From Chryseomicrobium excrementi (GTDB taxonomy: Bacteria; Bacillota; Bacilli; Bacillales_A; Planococcaceae), in the NCBI RefSeq assembly GCF_002798305.1, contig NZ_PCGR01000003.1, positions 124,001 to 188,000 of the forward strand: 64,000 nucleotides of DNA. Reading direction: 5' to 3'. Under the pieces are notes generated by a model. That model was not told the origin of the DNA. It did not search any database and worked only from the letters and a program-made list of their open reading frames with translations. Of the stretch, positions 16,832 to 24,329 are shown piece after piece. Position numbers and translations under genes: made by a program. How positions within the stretch are numbered: the stretch's first letter is position 1; the number at the start of each line of letters is the position of its first letter.

Positions 16832-17590
16832 ATGAAATTTGATTTTAAAATAGGTGAAATGTATAGCAGGAAGGAAGTGAAAAAACTTATTGGTCATCCT
16901 GAGCCAGATCTAATAGGAGGTATCTGGGGTACGGGATACACGTCTTTCGAGAATTGTTATTTTATATTTGCGAATGTTGGAGCTGCGGGACGAACAGGAC
17001 ATGATTACCCCAACTTATTAGCTTATAATTCATTATATTGGTACAGTAAAGGTACTGAGTCACTTCATACTAAGACTATTACAAATATGATGAGTGGAAA
17101 TTATGATATATATATATTTACTAGAGAAGATAGTAAAGATGTACAGTTTGTTTTTCGAGGATTAGGATATGTAAAAGATTTCGAAGACAATAAGCCAGTG
17201 CATATTGTTTGGGGCTTTCATAATTCAAAGGAAACTATAGTGCCTAAAGGCTTTCAAATTAATCAACGAAAGTTATTTTTAGAAGGTGCTAAAAAAGATA
17301 GTTTGGCAACAAGATATGAACGTAATCCTGGAGCAAGGAATGCTTGTTTAGCCTATTACGGCTATAACTGTGTTTGTTGCAATTTTAATTTTGAAAATAA
17401 ATATGGTGAAGTAGGTAAAGAATTTATACATGTTCATCATGAAATTGAAATTAGTACTATAGGTGAAGAATATCAAATAGATCCTATTATGGATTTAAAA
17501 CCAGTTTGTCCAAATTGTCATGCAATGATACATAAAAGAAAACCAGCCTATTCTATTTATGAAATCAAGAAATTTCTAGAGAAAGTATAA
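16832..17590 (+). CDS. HNH endonuclease with N-terminal DUF3427/PUA-like domain
   Basis: A 252-residue protein. Residues 1-130 (IGEMYSRKEV, then GYTSFENCYFIFANVG, and later YDIYIFTRED...VFRGLGYV) resemble the DUF3427/EVE-like PUA fold, which in several restriction enzymes reads modified bases. Residues 165-240 are an HNH nuclease: CVCC (about 179) and CPNCH (about 225) for structural zinc and HVHHEIE (about 200) for catalysis. This layout is that of McrA-like, modification-dependent endonucleases, though the methyl-dependence here is inferred. The start has GGAAGGTG upstream. It lies between the drmC-like gene and the restriction enzyme, and would have to avoid the 5mC marks made by the nearby methyltransferase. 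Confidence 0.7.
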   Translation: MKFDFKIGEMYSRKEVKKLIGHPEPDLIGGIWGTGYTSFENCYFIFANVGAAGRTGHDYPNLLAYNSLYWYSKGTESLHTKTITNMMSGNYDIYIFTREDSKDVQFVFRGLGYVKDFEDNKPVHIVWGFHNSKETIVPKGFQINQRKLFLEGAKKDSLATRYERNPGARNACLAYYGYNCVCCNFNFENKYGEVGKEFIHVHHEIEISTIGEEYQIDPIMDLKPVCPNCHAMIHKRKPAYSIYEIKKFLEKV

Positions 17591-17690
17591 AAGATAGTAA
17601 TAGTTAATAAGGTTTGAAACATAATTAACTTATCCTACAATAAATATTTCTGTAAATATAAGCTTGATAAGTTAACTATAAATAGGAATA

Positions 17691-17738
17691 AACACCTCTT
17701 GAGTATATAATTACAATATACTATGGAGGTGTTTTTTT
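17691..17738 (+). promoter_or_regulatory. Terminator-like hairpin overlapping the restriction gene ribosome site
   Basis: AACACCTC (17691-17698) pairs with GAGGTGTT (17726-17733), and inside it AGTATAT (17702-17708) pairs with ATATACT (17716-17722). A run of T residues (17732-17738) follows, so the shape is that of an intrinsic terminator. The 3' arm contains GGAGGTG (17725-17731), the only ribosome site for the TTG start at 17737, which sits at the end of the T-run. The hairpin can both end the upstream HNH transcript and mask translation of the endonuclease. Confidence 0.7.
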
Positions 17739-18636
17739 GGTTAATTTCGGTAATTCAGAGCGATACATTTTATCTTTATTTTCTACAGGAGAGCATTTTT
17801 TTTATAATAATCAAGTATATAAAGTGGTACTTTCCGGTAAACCGAGAACGCGAAAAGGGGAACCAAAAACAGACATATTTGTGCGTAGTGAAAATCTAAA
17901 TGATAGCAGTTTAATAGATTTTAAAATATCTTTTAAACAACGCAATGCAGACTTTTTAGAGAATAAAATGACTTCAGATCGTGCTATACAGATTTTTGGT
18001 CCTAACTGGCAACAAGTAATTACCAACTTCACAAGGAGTATTAAAGATAAGTTTTATGAAAAGCCGTTAATATATAAAGTAGGTCATGGTAGAACTAGCA
18101 AAGGTTCAATCACATTAGGCTGGCGCTTTGAGTTGATAAATAAAATCGGTGGAGGATTATCAGGTATAGCAAATCTGACACAAAACGAAGTATATGAAGT
18201 ATATGCTGGTGAAAAATTAGATAAGACGAAACGACACGCATTTGTAAATGACGTTCCTATTACAAATTCAGGAATAGCCAATTGCATAATTAATTCTGAT
18301 ATTGATTCAATTACTAATATACAAGATGCTGTGGATGCATTAGTGGATTTATATGATTTTGCAACTTATAATCCAAATGTTTATTTTGTTTGTAAAGCTC
18401 TAAATTATAGGAGTTTTGAAAAAAAGATTGAAGGTAATAGAGCATTGTCGGTATATATTAGGTGGGAAGCAGAAAATAATCAATTGAAACCTTATTTAGA
18501 GTTTGATAATCCTTTATCCATAAAAGGTAAACAAGTAAAAGAAAAATTAGAAGATACATTGCAAGAACTTAACATAAATACAACAGATGACATCACTCCA
18601 AACAATGTAAATGAGTGGAGTATTGTAAAAAAATAG
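17737..18636 (+). CDS. Probable type II restriction endonuclease (PD-(D/E)XK-like)
   Basis: A 299-residue protein starting with TTG 17737, five bases after GGAGGTG. I do not recognise its subfamily. Near residue 43 is KTDIFV and near 61 DFKISFK, which together read as the Asp and the (D/E)-x-K of a PD-(D/E)XK nuclease core, preceded by GKPRTRKGEP. Later segments (SITLGWRFEL, AVDALVDLYDFA) could form the DNA-recognition part. The gene directly precedes a C5-cytosine methyltransferase on the same strand (83-base gap with its own promoter), the classic layout of a type II R-M pair. The weak start and the hairpin over its ribosome site fit a need for low nuclease levels. The function is inferred; recognition sequence unknown. 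Confidence 0.55.
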   Translation: MVNFGNSERYILSLFSTGEHFFYNNQVYKVVLSGKPRTRKGEPKTDIFVRSENLNDSSLIDFKISFKQRNADFLENKMTSDRAIQIFGPNWQQVITNFTRSIKDKFYEKPLIYKVGHGRTSKGSITLGWRFELINKIGGGLSGIANLTQNEVYEVYAGEKLDKTKRHAFVNDVPITNSGIANCIINSDIDSITNIQDAVDALVDLYDFATYNPNVYFVCKALNYRSFEKKIEGNRALSVYIRWEAENNQLKPYLEFDNPLSIKGKQVKEKLEDTLQELNINTTDDITPNNVNEWSIVKK

Positions 18637-18719
18637 TACATATAAGTATAGCAATTTTCTAAACTGGCCTTTTATGCAACCATTTGATATAATAAGGAGC
18701 ATATCAGGAGGTGGTTTTT

Positions 18720-20021
18720 ATGGAATTGACAGAAACATCTACAGGTTTTGACATTAAGTTAAATGAAAAAGGGCGTGGGAAATTTAAACCAGCTCCCGAT
18801 TATAAAATTGAAGACGTGAAGCGAATTTTGGAACAAAAGATCATTGAAGAAAATGCCAAGATTTTAGATTCTAAGATAGACAATGATTATTTACATGACG
18901 TTCAATATAGACAAGATAAAATAAATGTAATCAGCCTATTTTCAGGGTGTGGTGGATTGGACCTCGGCTTTGAACTTGCTGGATTATCAGCAGTTTTAGA
19001 TGAGCAAATATGTATGCAAGCCTTTAAAGATAAAGATCAATTTAATAATATCCGTGAAGAGAGCGTATTTCATACTATTTACTCTAATGATTTGTTTAAA
19101 GAAGCTAATGCATCTTATAAACGAAACTTTCCCAATACCGTTGTCCAACATGAATTAGACATAAGAAGAGTGAGAAACTTTCCAAAAGCAGATTTAGTGA
19201 TTGGAGGTTTTCCATGTCCGGGATTTAGTGAGGCGGGACCTCGTTTAATAGATGATGAAAGAAATTTTCTTTACATTCATTTTATAAGATGTCTGACGCA
19301 GGCCAAACCAGATGTTTTTGTTGCTGAAAATGTAAAGGGCATGCTTACCCTAGGAAAAGGTGAAGTTATAAAGCAAATCGCAGAAGATTTCTCGGCCGCT
19401 GGATATAGAGTACAGTATAAGTTACTAAACTCTAGAGATTACGGTGTTCCCCAATTAAGAGAGAGAGTTTTTCTAGTTGGAGTAAGAGAAGATCTAGACT
19501 ACGAATATAACTTTCCGGAACCATCTCACGGTGACGGACAACATCTTCTTCCCTATGTAACTTTACGTGATGCAATTGGAGATTTAGAAAAAAATCCAGG
19601 ACCTTATTTTACTGGGTCTTATTCAAGTATCTACATGTCGAGAAATCGAAAAAAGAAGTGGGATGACCAAAGTTTTACTATACAGGCATCTGGTAGACAA
19701 GCACCATTACATCCTGGTGGTTTGTCGATGGAGAAAGTGAATTCAAATAAATGGATTTTTCCGAACGGAGAGAGCCAACACAGACGTTTATCAGTTAGAG
19801 AAATAGCTCGAATCCAAACATTTCCTGACTGGTTTTATTTTGATGATGGTGAAAATGATAAGGTATCTCATAATAATCGATTAGATAAGCAATACAAGCA
19901 AATAGGAAATGCAGTACCCGTGCTTTTAGCAAAAGCAGTGGCGGATCCAATAGCTAAATGGGCAGTAGAAAGAGTTAATTCAAGAGATACAATTAGTGTG
20001 CAACAATTAAATCTTTTTTAA
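18720..20021 (+). CDS. DNA C5-cytosine methyltransferase (DrmMII-like or type II partner)
   Basis: A 433-residue enzyme with the ordered motifs of C5 methyltransferases: motif I SLFSGCGGLDLGF (about 75), motif IV PCPGFSEAG with the catalytic Cys (about 166), motif VI ENVKGM (about 203), motif VIII RERVFLVG (about 248), a target-recognition region (about 280-370) and motif X KQIGNAVP (about 394). The first 65 residues are an extra helical extension. AGGAGGTGG and ATG 18720 set the start; an upstream in-frame GTG overlaps the ribosome site. TATAAT at 18688-18693 is a likely -10, so it has its own promoter. Class 2 DISARM uses a C5 enzyme (DrmMII), so this could be that gene, the partner of the adjacent endonuclease, or shared. 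No target site can be read from sequence. Confidence 0.85.
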   Translation: MELTETSTGFDIKLNEKGRGKFKPAPDYKIEDVKRILEQKIIEENAKILDSKIDNDYLHDVQYRQDKINVISLFSGCGGLDLGFELAGLSAVLDEQICMQAFKDKDQFNNIREESVFHTIYSNDLFKEANASYKRNFPNTVVQHELDIRRVRNFPKADLVIGGFPCPGFSEAGPRLIDDERNFLYIHFIRCLTQAKPDVFVAENVKGMLTLGKGEVIKQIAEDFSAAGYRVQYKLLNSRDYGVPQLRERVFLVGVREDLDYEYNFPEPSHGDGQHLLPYVTLRDAIGDLEKNPGPYFTGSYSSIYMSRNRKKKWDDQSFTIQASGRQAPLHPGGLSMEKVNSNKWIFPNGESQHRRLSVREIARIQTFPDWFYFDDGENDKVSHNNRLDKQYKQIGNAVPVLLAKAVADPIAKWAVERVNSRDTISVQQLNLF

Positions 20022-20114
20022 AGAAATACTTTTTGGAATTAAGTTAATTATTTGAAATATTATGATTTGTTTTGAAAAGAATAAATTTAATAATCGTTTC
20101 TAATAGAATTTTTT

Positions 20115-20162
20115 AAGCCTAAATATCTCGTACCTAAAAATATTAGGGACGATATTTAGGCT
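20115..20162. terminator. Long bidirectional terminator
   Basis: AAGCCTAAATATC with TCGT-A-CCTA pairs with TAGG-G-ACGA and GATATTTAGGCTT, making a stem of about 20 pairs. T residues precede it and follow it. It separates the methyltransferase from the convergent HNH gene. Confidence 0.8.
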
Positions 20163-20212
20163 TTGTCTTATAAAAATTATTAGTAAGATTCTCGTATTCC
20201 CAATTCTTATGA

Positions 20213-21193
20213 TTATTTCCACCCCACTTCAAATCCATTTACATCAGCATACCTATATAAATCCTTAAGAATTTGAAATTCATAGTCTTCAAATGCCAAC
20301 CGCACATGTATTTCTTCAGAGTTCTTAAATTCTTCATTTCTGTTGTGCAGTTTATTTAGATATGTTTCATTTGGTAACTTACGACCTTTCTTCGAGTTAA
20401 GAGTCTGAGATGTTAATACAAGATTCCACAAATCATCAGAATGGATGAACGACCAAGGGATGAAGTGATCAACAGCGATGTTCCGTTTAAAGGGTTGTAG
20501 AGGTGTCTCTGTATAGAAACATTCAGCACCTGTAAGGGAAATAAGTTCTTTCTGAAATTGCAGCAGAGAAGATCTTTTCGTGATGTTCTCGATATTCTCT
20601 ATTAAGATTTGCTGTTCAATTAAAGGATTTTGAACTTGTATGTATTTTGTTAATTCGTATGTAGTCAGTTTGAAGATGGTGGTTTGGTATTTTCGTAAAA
20701 AATGAAGACTTGTGTCAGAAAACTGCAATAACTCACCTTTCTTAGAAAAAGAGTAAAGAAGTCTATTAGTATCTTCGAACAATGCTCCAATAACATATTT
20801 TTTTAGGATTTTAGAAGTAATTTCTTTCTCGATCAAAGTTTGCGTTACAGGGTTAATAAACTCATAACTTACTTTTGACGGGATATTGTATGCCTCTTTG
20901 ACAGTTAAAAGCAGCGTAACAATTTGAGAACGATGACCTTGCTGGTACTCGTATTCTACAACCAGATTCCAATAAAACTTTGCTAATGAATGAGCAAGTT
21001 GTGGGTAGGAAATTTTGAATTCACCATCAGTTTGATACAGATTCTCTAAAATGGCGCGTAGAAGTCCGAATTTATAACTTGTAGTTTTTGCAGACTGATT
21101 TGAGAGTGCCTTCATAATTGCTGCAAAATATTCGTCGTCAGATGCGTTTGAATAGCGTATTGCGCCCTCATTTAACTGCCAACCTGCTACCAT
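20213..21193 (-). CDS. HNH endonuclease, probable defence gene
   Basis: A 326-residue protein. The first 200 residues are mostly helical and unrecognised, with a possible substrate-sensing role. The C-terminal part is an HNH nuclease of the HNH_5-like type: CFYTETPL (about residue 224) followed by VDHFIPWSFIHSDDLWN (about 240, with the catalytic His) and NSKKGRKLP (about 268). ATG 21193 is set by GAGGTGAC six bases upstream; 13 codons of open frame before it are unused. It is convergent with the methyltransferase across a strong terminator and shares the AT-rich composition of the island. I infer phage defence or restriction from this neighbourhood. Target unknown. Confidence 0.65.
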   Translation of the reverse strand: MVAGWQLNEGAIRYSNASDDEYFAAIMKALSNQSAKTTSYKFGLLRAILENLYQTDGEFKISYPQLAHSLAKFYWNLVVEYEYQQGHRSQIVTLLLTVKEAYNIPSKVSYEFINPVTQTLIEKEITSKILKKYVIGALFEDTNRLLYSFSKKGELLQFSDTSLHFLRKYQTTIFKLTTYELTKYIQVQNPLIEQQILIENIENITKRSSLLQFQKELISLTGAECFYTETPLQPFKRNIAVDHFIPWSFIHSDDLWNLVLTSQTLNSKKGRKLPNETYLNKLHNRNEEFKNSEEIHVRLAFEDYEFQILKDLYRYADVNGFEVGWK

Positions 21194-21326
21194 GTCGTCA
21201 CCTCGCTTTCTTAAATCCATCATTTTTTTCAAGCTATTTGAAAAATCCCCATCTCTCTGCGTATTCTACACAAAGAGGACAAACTTTTAACTTTTAATAG
21301 TTTTCATTCCTATATACTCTTAAATT

Positions 21327-21434
21327 TCAAGATTTAGATTTACAAAAATAACAAGCTCTTTTAGGCATAGACGTGCCATTCGAAGCGTTTGATTGTGTAA
21401 ACACGGCAGAGAATCTGCGGAATATACTCATCAT
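21327..21434 (-). CDS. Small CxxC protein or truncated gene start
   Basis: A 35-codon frame with GAAAGGAAG a few bases before ATGATG and a clear TATAAT-like -10 farther upstream (rc of 21467-21472). It encodes a basic peptide ending in ACYFCKSKS, with one CxxC pair. It could be a real small protein or the front of a lost zinc-ribbon protein. The rest of the 21234-21614 gap shows no other gene; the part from about 21480 to 21614 contains only presumed promoter sequence for the next operon. Confidence 0.35.
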   Translation of the reverse strand: MMSIFRRFSAVFTQSNASNGTSMPKRACYFCKSKS

Positions 21435-21614
21435 TAAACTTCCTTTCAAAAATATGTAAGTACTATTATATCCATCCTACCATAATTGAGTATGTTAGAA
21501 GCCATCTTAAATCATTGCTGATCAATGACGGTGTACAACACTAAAATCTGCTAAGTACAGGCTGCATATCCATATGTTAGGATTAACTTAAATTCACAAA
21601 GGGAGTGGAGATTG

Positions 21615-21974
21615 ATGAAGATTACAATGGATATGACAAAAGGGGCCTATGAGGTTGCTAAGAAAGTATATGCAGGGAGCTTGAGTCGAACACAAGGGAA
21701 AGATCAAATAAATAAAACGACTGGGATGAATGCAGGATCAGCCAGTGACTTCATAACGATTTTCTTAGCTATGATGGAAGGAAAAGTGTATAAACGAGCA
21801 TTCAACAATGAGTCTAATTTATATGTTCTAAACAATATCCGTAAAGATTATGGCGATGGGGCATTTAAAAAAGCACTAGATGCGGCTCAACAGCATGTCG
21901 ATTACTATTCAGGTCTAGGAAAAGGAAATTTGACGGGATATCAGACCATCATAAATGAATTAAGAAAATCTTAA
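21615..21974 (+). CDS. Stand-alone helical domain seen in restriction-type proteins
   Basis: A 119-residue protein starting at ATG 21615 just after GGGAGTGGAG. Its pattern (AYEVAKKVYAGSLSRTQGKD, then GMNAGSASDFITIFLAMMEG, YKRAF, IRKDYGDGAFKKALDAAQQH and YYSGL) matches a small helical module that I know as an N-terminal part of predicted HNH or McrB-type restriction proteins. Here it ends with its own stop and has no nuclease attached. The next gene, 15 bases downstream, encodes another such detached module. Function is not assigned; a subunit that joins a nuclease in trans, or a remnant, are both possible. Confidence 0.5.
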   Translation: MKITMDMTKGAYEVAKKVYAGSLSRTQGKDQINKTTGMNAGSASDFITIFLAMMEGKVYKRAFNNESNLYVLNNIRKDYGDGAFKKALDAAQQHVDYYSGLGKGNLTGYQTIINELRKS

Positions 21975-21989
21975 ATAGGAGTGTTTCTG

Positions 21990-22259
21990 ATGAATGGAGA
22001 AGATTTTAAAGTCTGGTTAGAGACTTCTAGAATGTTATCGCCAAGTTCTGTAAAGCACTATTATGGAGCAATAGAAACTTTGAGAAATGAGCTTCCATCC
22101 TGGGGATTGGAGTCAAAAGACTTATTCGCAATGACAGATGATTCTTATATAGATGAGATTTTAGATAACTCCTCGTTTCAAGAAAAGAACAAGAGAGGTC
22201 ATAACATGTATAGCGCTGCTTTGAATCATTTACGTGAATATATACGTACAACAAAATGA
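21990..22259 (+). CDS. Small helical protein resembling an McrB-type N-terminal module
   Basis: An 89-residue protein; ATG 21990 follows AGGAG by eight bases and an earlier GTG overlaps the ribosome site. The sequence (FKVWLETSRMLSPSSVKHYYGAIETL ... GHNMYSAALNHLREYI) has the look of the SAM-like/phage-integrase-like N-terminal domain that precedes McrB or HNH modules in restriction proteins. No catalytic residues are visible. It forms an operon with the preceding module. The following gene starts 38 bases later and has a different composition. Confidence 0.45.
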   Translation: MNGEDFKVWLETSRMLSPSSVKHYYGAIETLRNELPSWGLESKDLFAMTDDSYIDEILDNSSFQEKNKRGHNMYSAALNHLREYIRTTK

Positions 22260-22297
22260 TAGTCCGAAATAGATTAAATGAGAGGAGGCCACCCACC

Positions 22298-22891
22298 ATG
22301 CCCAAAATCCCAATAGAAGTCCTAAGAGATCTAGGAACCAAAGGTGTCGAGGCTTACAAGAAGAACCCGCAGATGGTGAAAGCTGCTCTAGCGATGGCAC
22401 CAGCGGTCTTGAAGGGGCTCGCAGAATTAAATGACAAGAAGCACGAGTGGCACCGGAACAAGCTGGTGAAGAAAACGGAGCTTGGCAAACTAGAGTATGA
22501 GCAGGTGCGCTATATGCGCTACCAGGATCAGATTCTGCCGCATTCGGAAACGTATACGTATGCGAAGCTCGATGAGTGTATTTCGGAAGTGGAGAGCTTT
22601 GTGATGCAGCTCCAAGAAGAGATGAAACCATGGAAGCGACCAAAGCTAGCGCCTCGCATTGCGAAGTGGCAAAAAGTGAAGGGGCAGTTAGAAGCGATTC
22701 AAGATACGCGATTCTATGGAGAGTTGGTTCGCCTGAATGAGGATCCAGATTATGAGAGTGCGTTCCTTTCTAAGAACATTCAAGAGCATTTCCGAGAGCT
22801 GCCGACTTTAGAAGACCGGAAAGCTTTTGTGTTGCAGTTTACGACTCGTGATGAAGAGAAAGTGAACCGAGATTTTCTGAAATATGTCTGA
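22298..22891 (+). CDS. Conserved-looking hypothetical protein, helical and charged
   Basis: A 197-residue protein; ATG 22298 has AGAGGAGG nine bases upstream, so fourteen earlier codons are not used. It is rich in Lys, Glu and Arg with predicted helices throughout, including a hydrophobic helix near residues 25-42 (AALAMAPAVLKGLAEL) and a long amphipathic helix (KLDECISEVESFVMQLQEEM) that may be coiled. The family is not recognised. Its codon use and GC match the core genes to its right rather than the AT-rich island, so it probably marks the island's right border. Confidence 0.55.
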   Translation: MPKIPIEVLRDLGTKGVEAYKKNPQMVKAALAMAPAVLKGLAELNDKKHEWHRNKLVKKTELGKLEYEQVRYMRYQDQILPHSETYTYAKLDECISEVESFVMQLQEEMKPWKRPKLAPRIAKWQKVKGQLEAIQDTRFYGELVRLNEDPDYESAFLSKNIQEHFRELPTLEDRKAFVLQFTTRDEEKVNRDFLKYV

Positions 22892-22920
22892 ACATCCAGA
22901 GTGCGAGAGCTCGGAATTTG

Positions 22921-22973
22921 TCACCCCATGCGCCTACCTGTGTCCAACACAAGTAGGTTCGCAAGTTGGGTGA
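22921..22973. repeat. Multi-stem hairpin between convergent genes
   Basis: TCACCC/GGGTGA form an outer stem, GCG/CGC a middle one, and CCTAC-C-TGTGT/ACACA-A-GTAGG the inner one around CCA. No T-run follows. It could be a structured 3' end or an interspersed palindromic repeat. Confidence 0.4.
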
Positions 22974-22991
22974 GGATGGCTTGTAGTTAGG

Positions 22992-24056
22992 TTACAGAAG
23001 ATAAAAACCAATACCCATAATGACATAGGCAGCGAGCAACGTCAGGCCTTCAAACCAGTTCGATTCGCCATCGTTTGAGACAGCAATGGTTAAGAAGACA
23101 GCAGTCGCCATCGCGACTAGCTCGGGAACCGTGAAGACAAGGGACATTTGGGTGTCCATAAAGAGCGACACGATGACTAAGATCGGTGCAACGAACATCG
23201 CGATTTGCAATGTCGAACCAATTGCGATCTCTACCGCAATATCCATCTTGTTTTTAAATGCCATCAAAATGGCGGATGAGTGTTCAGCTGCATTTCCGAC
23301 AATGGCAACGATGATTACCCCGATAAATAATTGGCTCCAACCGAATCGTTCTCCTACATCTTCAAACGTATGAACCAAATTCTCCGAGACATAAGCGACG
23401 GCAAGCGTGGCTAGTAATAAAATAAGCAGCGCTTTCCATTTGCCCCACTCGGCCTGTTCCTCTTCGCTATGTGCTTCGCTTTCCGCAGTAGTTTCGCGTG
23501 AGTAGACACCGCGGTGTGTGACGAGTTTGAAAAAGAGACCCGCCAAGTAAAGGACAATCATAATGATAGAGATTCCGACACTCAATTGAATCGAAGCCGT
23601 TTCATTCATCTCCATCGAAAAAATTTCCGGGATCACAAATGCCACAATCACAGCAAAGACAAGAAGTCCTGAATTGTGTCGGGCATCAAAAATACTAAAT
23701 GTTTGGCGTTTGAACTTCAGTCCCCCTACAAAGAACGACAGTCCGGTCACGAGTAACAAGTTCCCGATTACGGAACCGGTCAGAGACGCGAGTACAACAC
23801 CTACGAGTCCGGCTTGTAAGGCAAAAATAGAAATGATGAGTTCTACAGCGTTTCCGAACGTCGCATTTAATAAGCCGCCGATTCGCGGTCCACTGACAAT
23901 CGCCAAACTCTCTGTTGCGCGACCCATAATGCTCGAAATTGCAATCACCGTGATGGCACAAATGGCAAACATCGCAATGCTCGACCAGTGCAAGAGGGAA
24001 GCGACTACTGTGAGCGGTACCCCAATGAACGCCACTATAGTAAAAATTTTATTCAT
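22992..24056 (-). CDS. Calcium/proton antiporter, CaCA (CAX) family
   Basis: A 354-residue membrane protein with about eleven hydrophobic helices. The two alpha-repeats of the CAX branch are visible: GLLNATFGNAVELIIS near residue 63 and VGNAAEHSSAILMAFKNK near residue 250, each with the acidic residue (Glu in NAVEL and AAEHS) used for cation exchange. An acidic cytoplasmic loop (ESEAHSEEEQAEWG, about 190-205) separates the two halves. B. subtilis YfkE is a Ca2+/H+ antiporter of this kind. AAAGGAGG precedes the ATG. Upstream (24102-24164) lies a hairpin-rich leader. The cation preference is inferred from the family. Confidence 0.88.
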   Translation of the reverse strand: MNKIFTIVAFIGVPLTVVASLLHWSSIAMFAICAITVIAISSIMGRATESLAIVSGPRIGGLLNATFGNAVELIISIFALQAGLVGVVLASLTGSVIGNLLLVTGLSFFVGGLKFKRQTFSIFDARHNSGLLVFAVIVAFVIPEIFSMEMNETASIQLSVGISIIMIVLYLAGLFFKLVTHRGVYSRETTAESEAHSEEEQAEWGKWKALLILLLATLAVAYVSENLVHTFEDVGERFGWSQLFIGVIIVAIVGNAAEHSSAILMAFKNKMDIAVEIAIGSTLQIAMFVAPILVIVSLFMDTQMSLVFTVPELVAMATAVFLTIAVSNDGESNWFEGLTLLAAYVIMGIGFYLL

Positions 24057-24101
24057 CGAAAGACCTCCTTTTTTAAAAGAATAGGAATTGAGGTAACGCT
24101 A

Positions 24102-24164
24102 GTGCAGATAGGGAATAGTTGTGTTACAGGAAAGCACATCAACTATTCTAGTCTCTTATTGCAC
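24102..24164 (-). promoter_or_regulatory. Structured 5' leader candidate of the antiporter gene
   Basis: An outer GTGCA/TGCAC stem (24102-24106 and 24160-24164) encloses a 9-base GAATAGTTG/CAACTATTC stem (24113-24121 and 24140-24148). The element begins about 45 bases upstream of the antiporter start, in its presumed leader. It does not match any riboswitch consensus I know (including yybP-ykoY). A second 8-base hairpin, GTCCTATC/GATAGGAC, lies at 24207-24232. Confidence 0.35.
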
Positions 24165-24329
24165 AATCTGGATGGCGCTAAACTCTTTTCATATCTTTTT
24201 GAAGTAGTCCTATCATTGAGCTGAGATAGGACCTTCCATCTTGAACGTGTTTATTAGCAGGAGCAATGGTTCTAGCGAGGTGTGAAGAATCGCAGAAATA
24301 TGTATAGAGAGACCATCGGTTTCAGCTGC

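Noticed and set aside
6000-22300. Prophage or integrative element
   Set aside because: No integrase, structural or conjugation gene and no clear attachment repeats; it fits a defence island without its own mobility genes.
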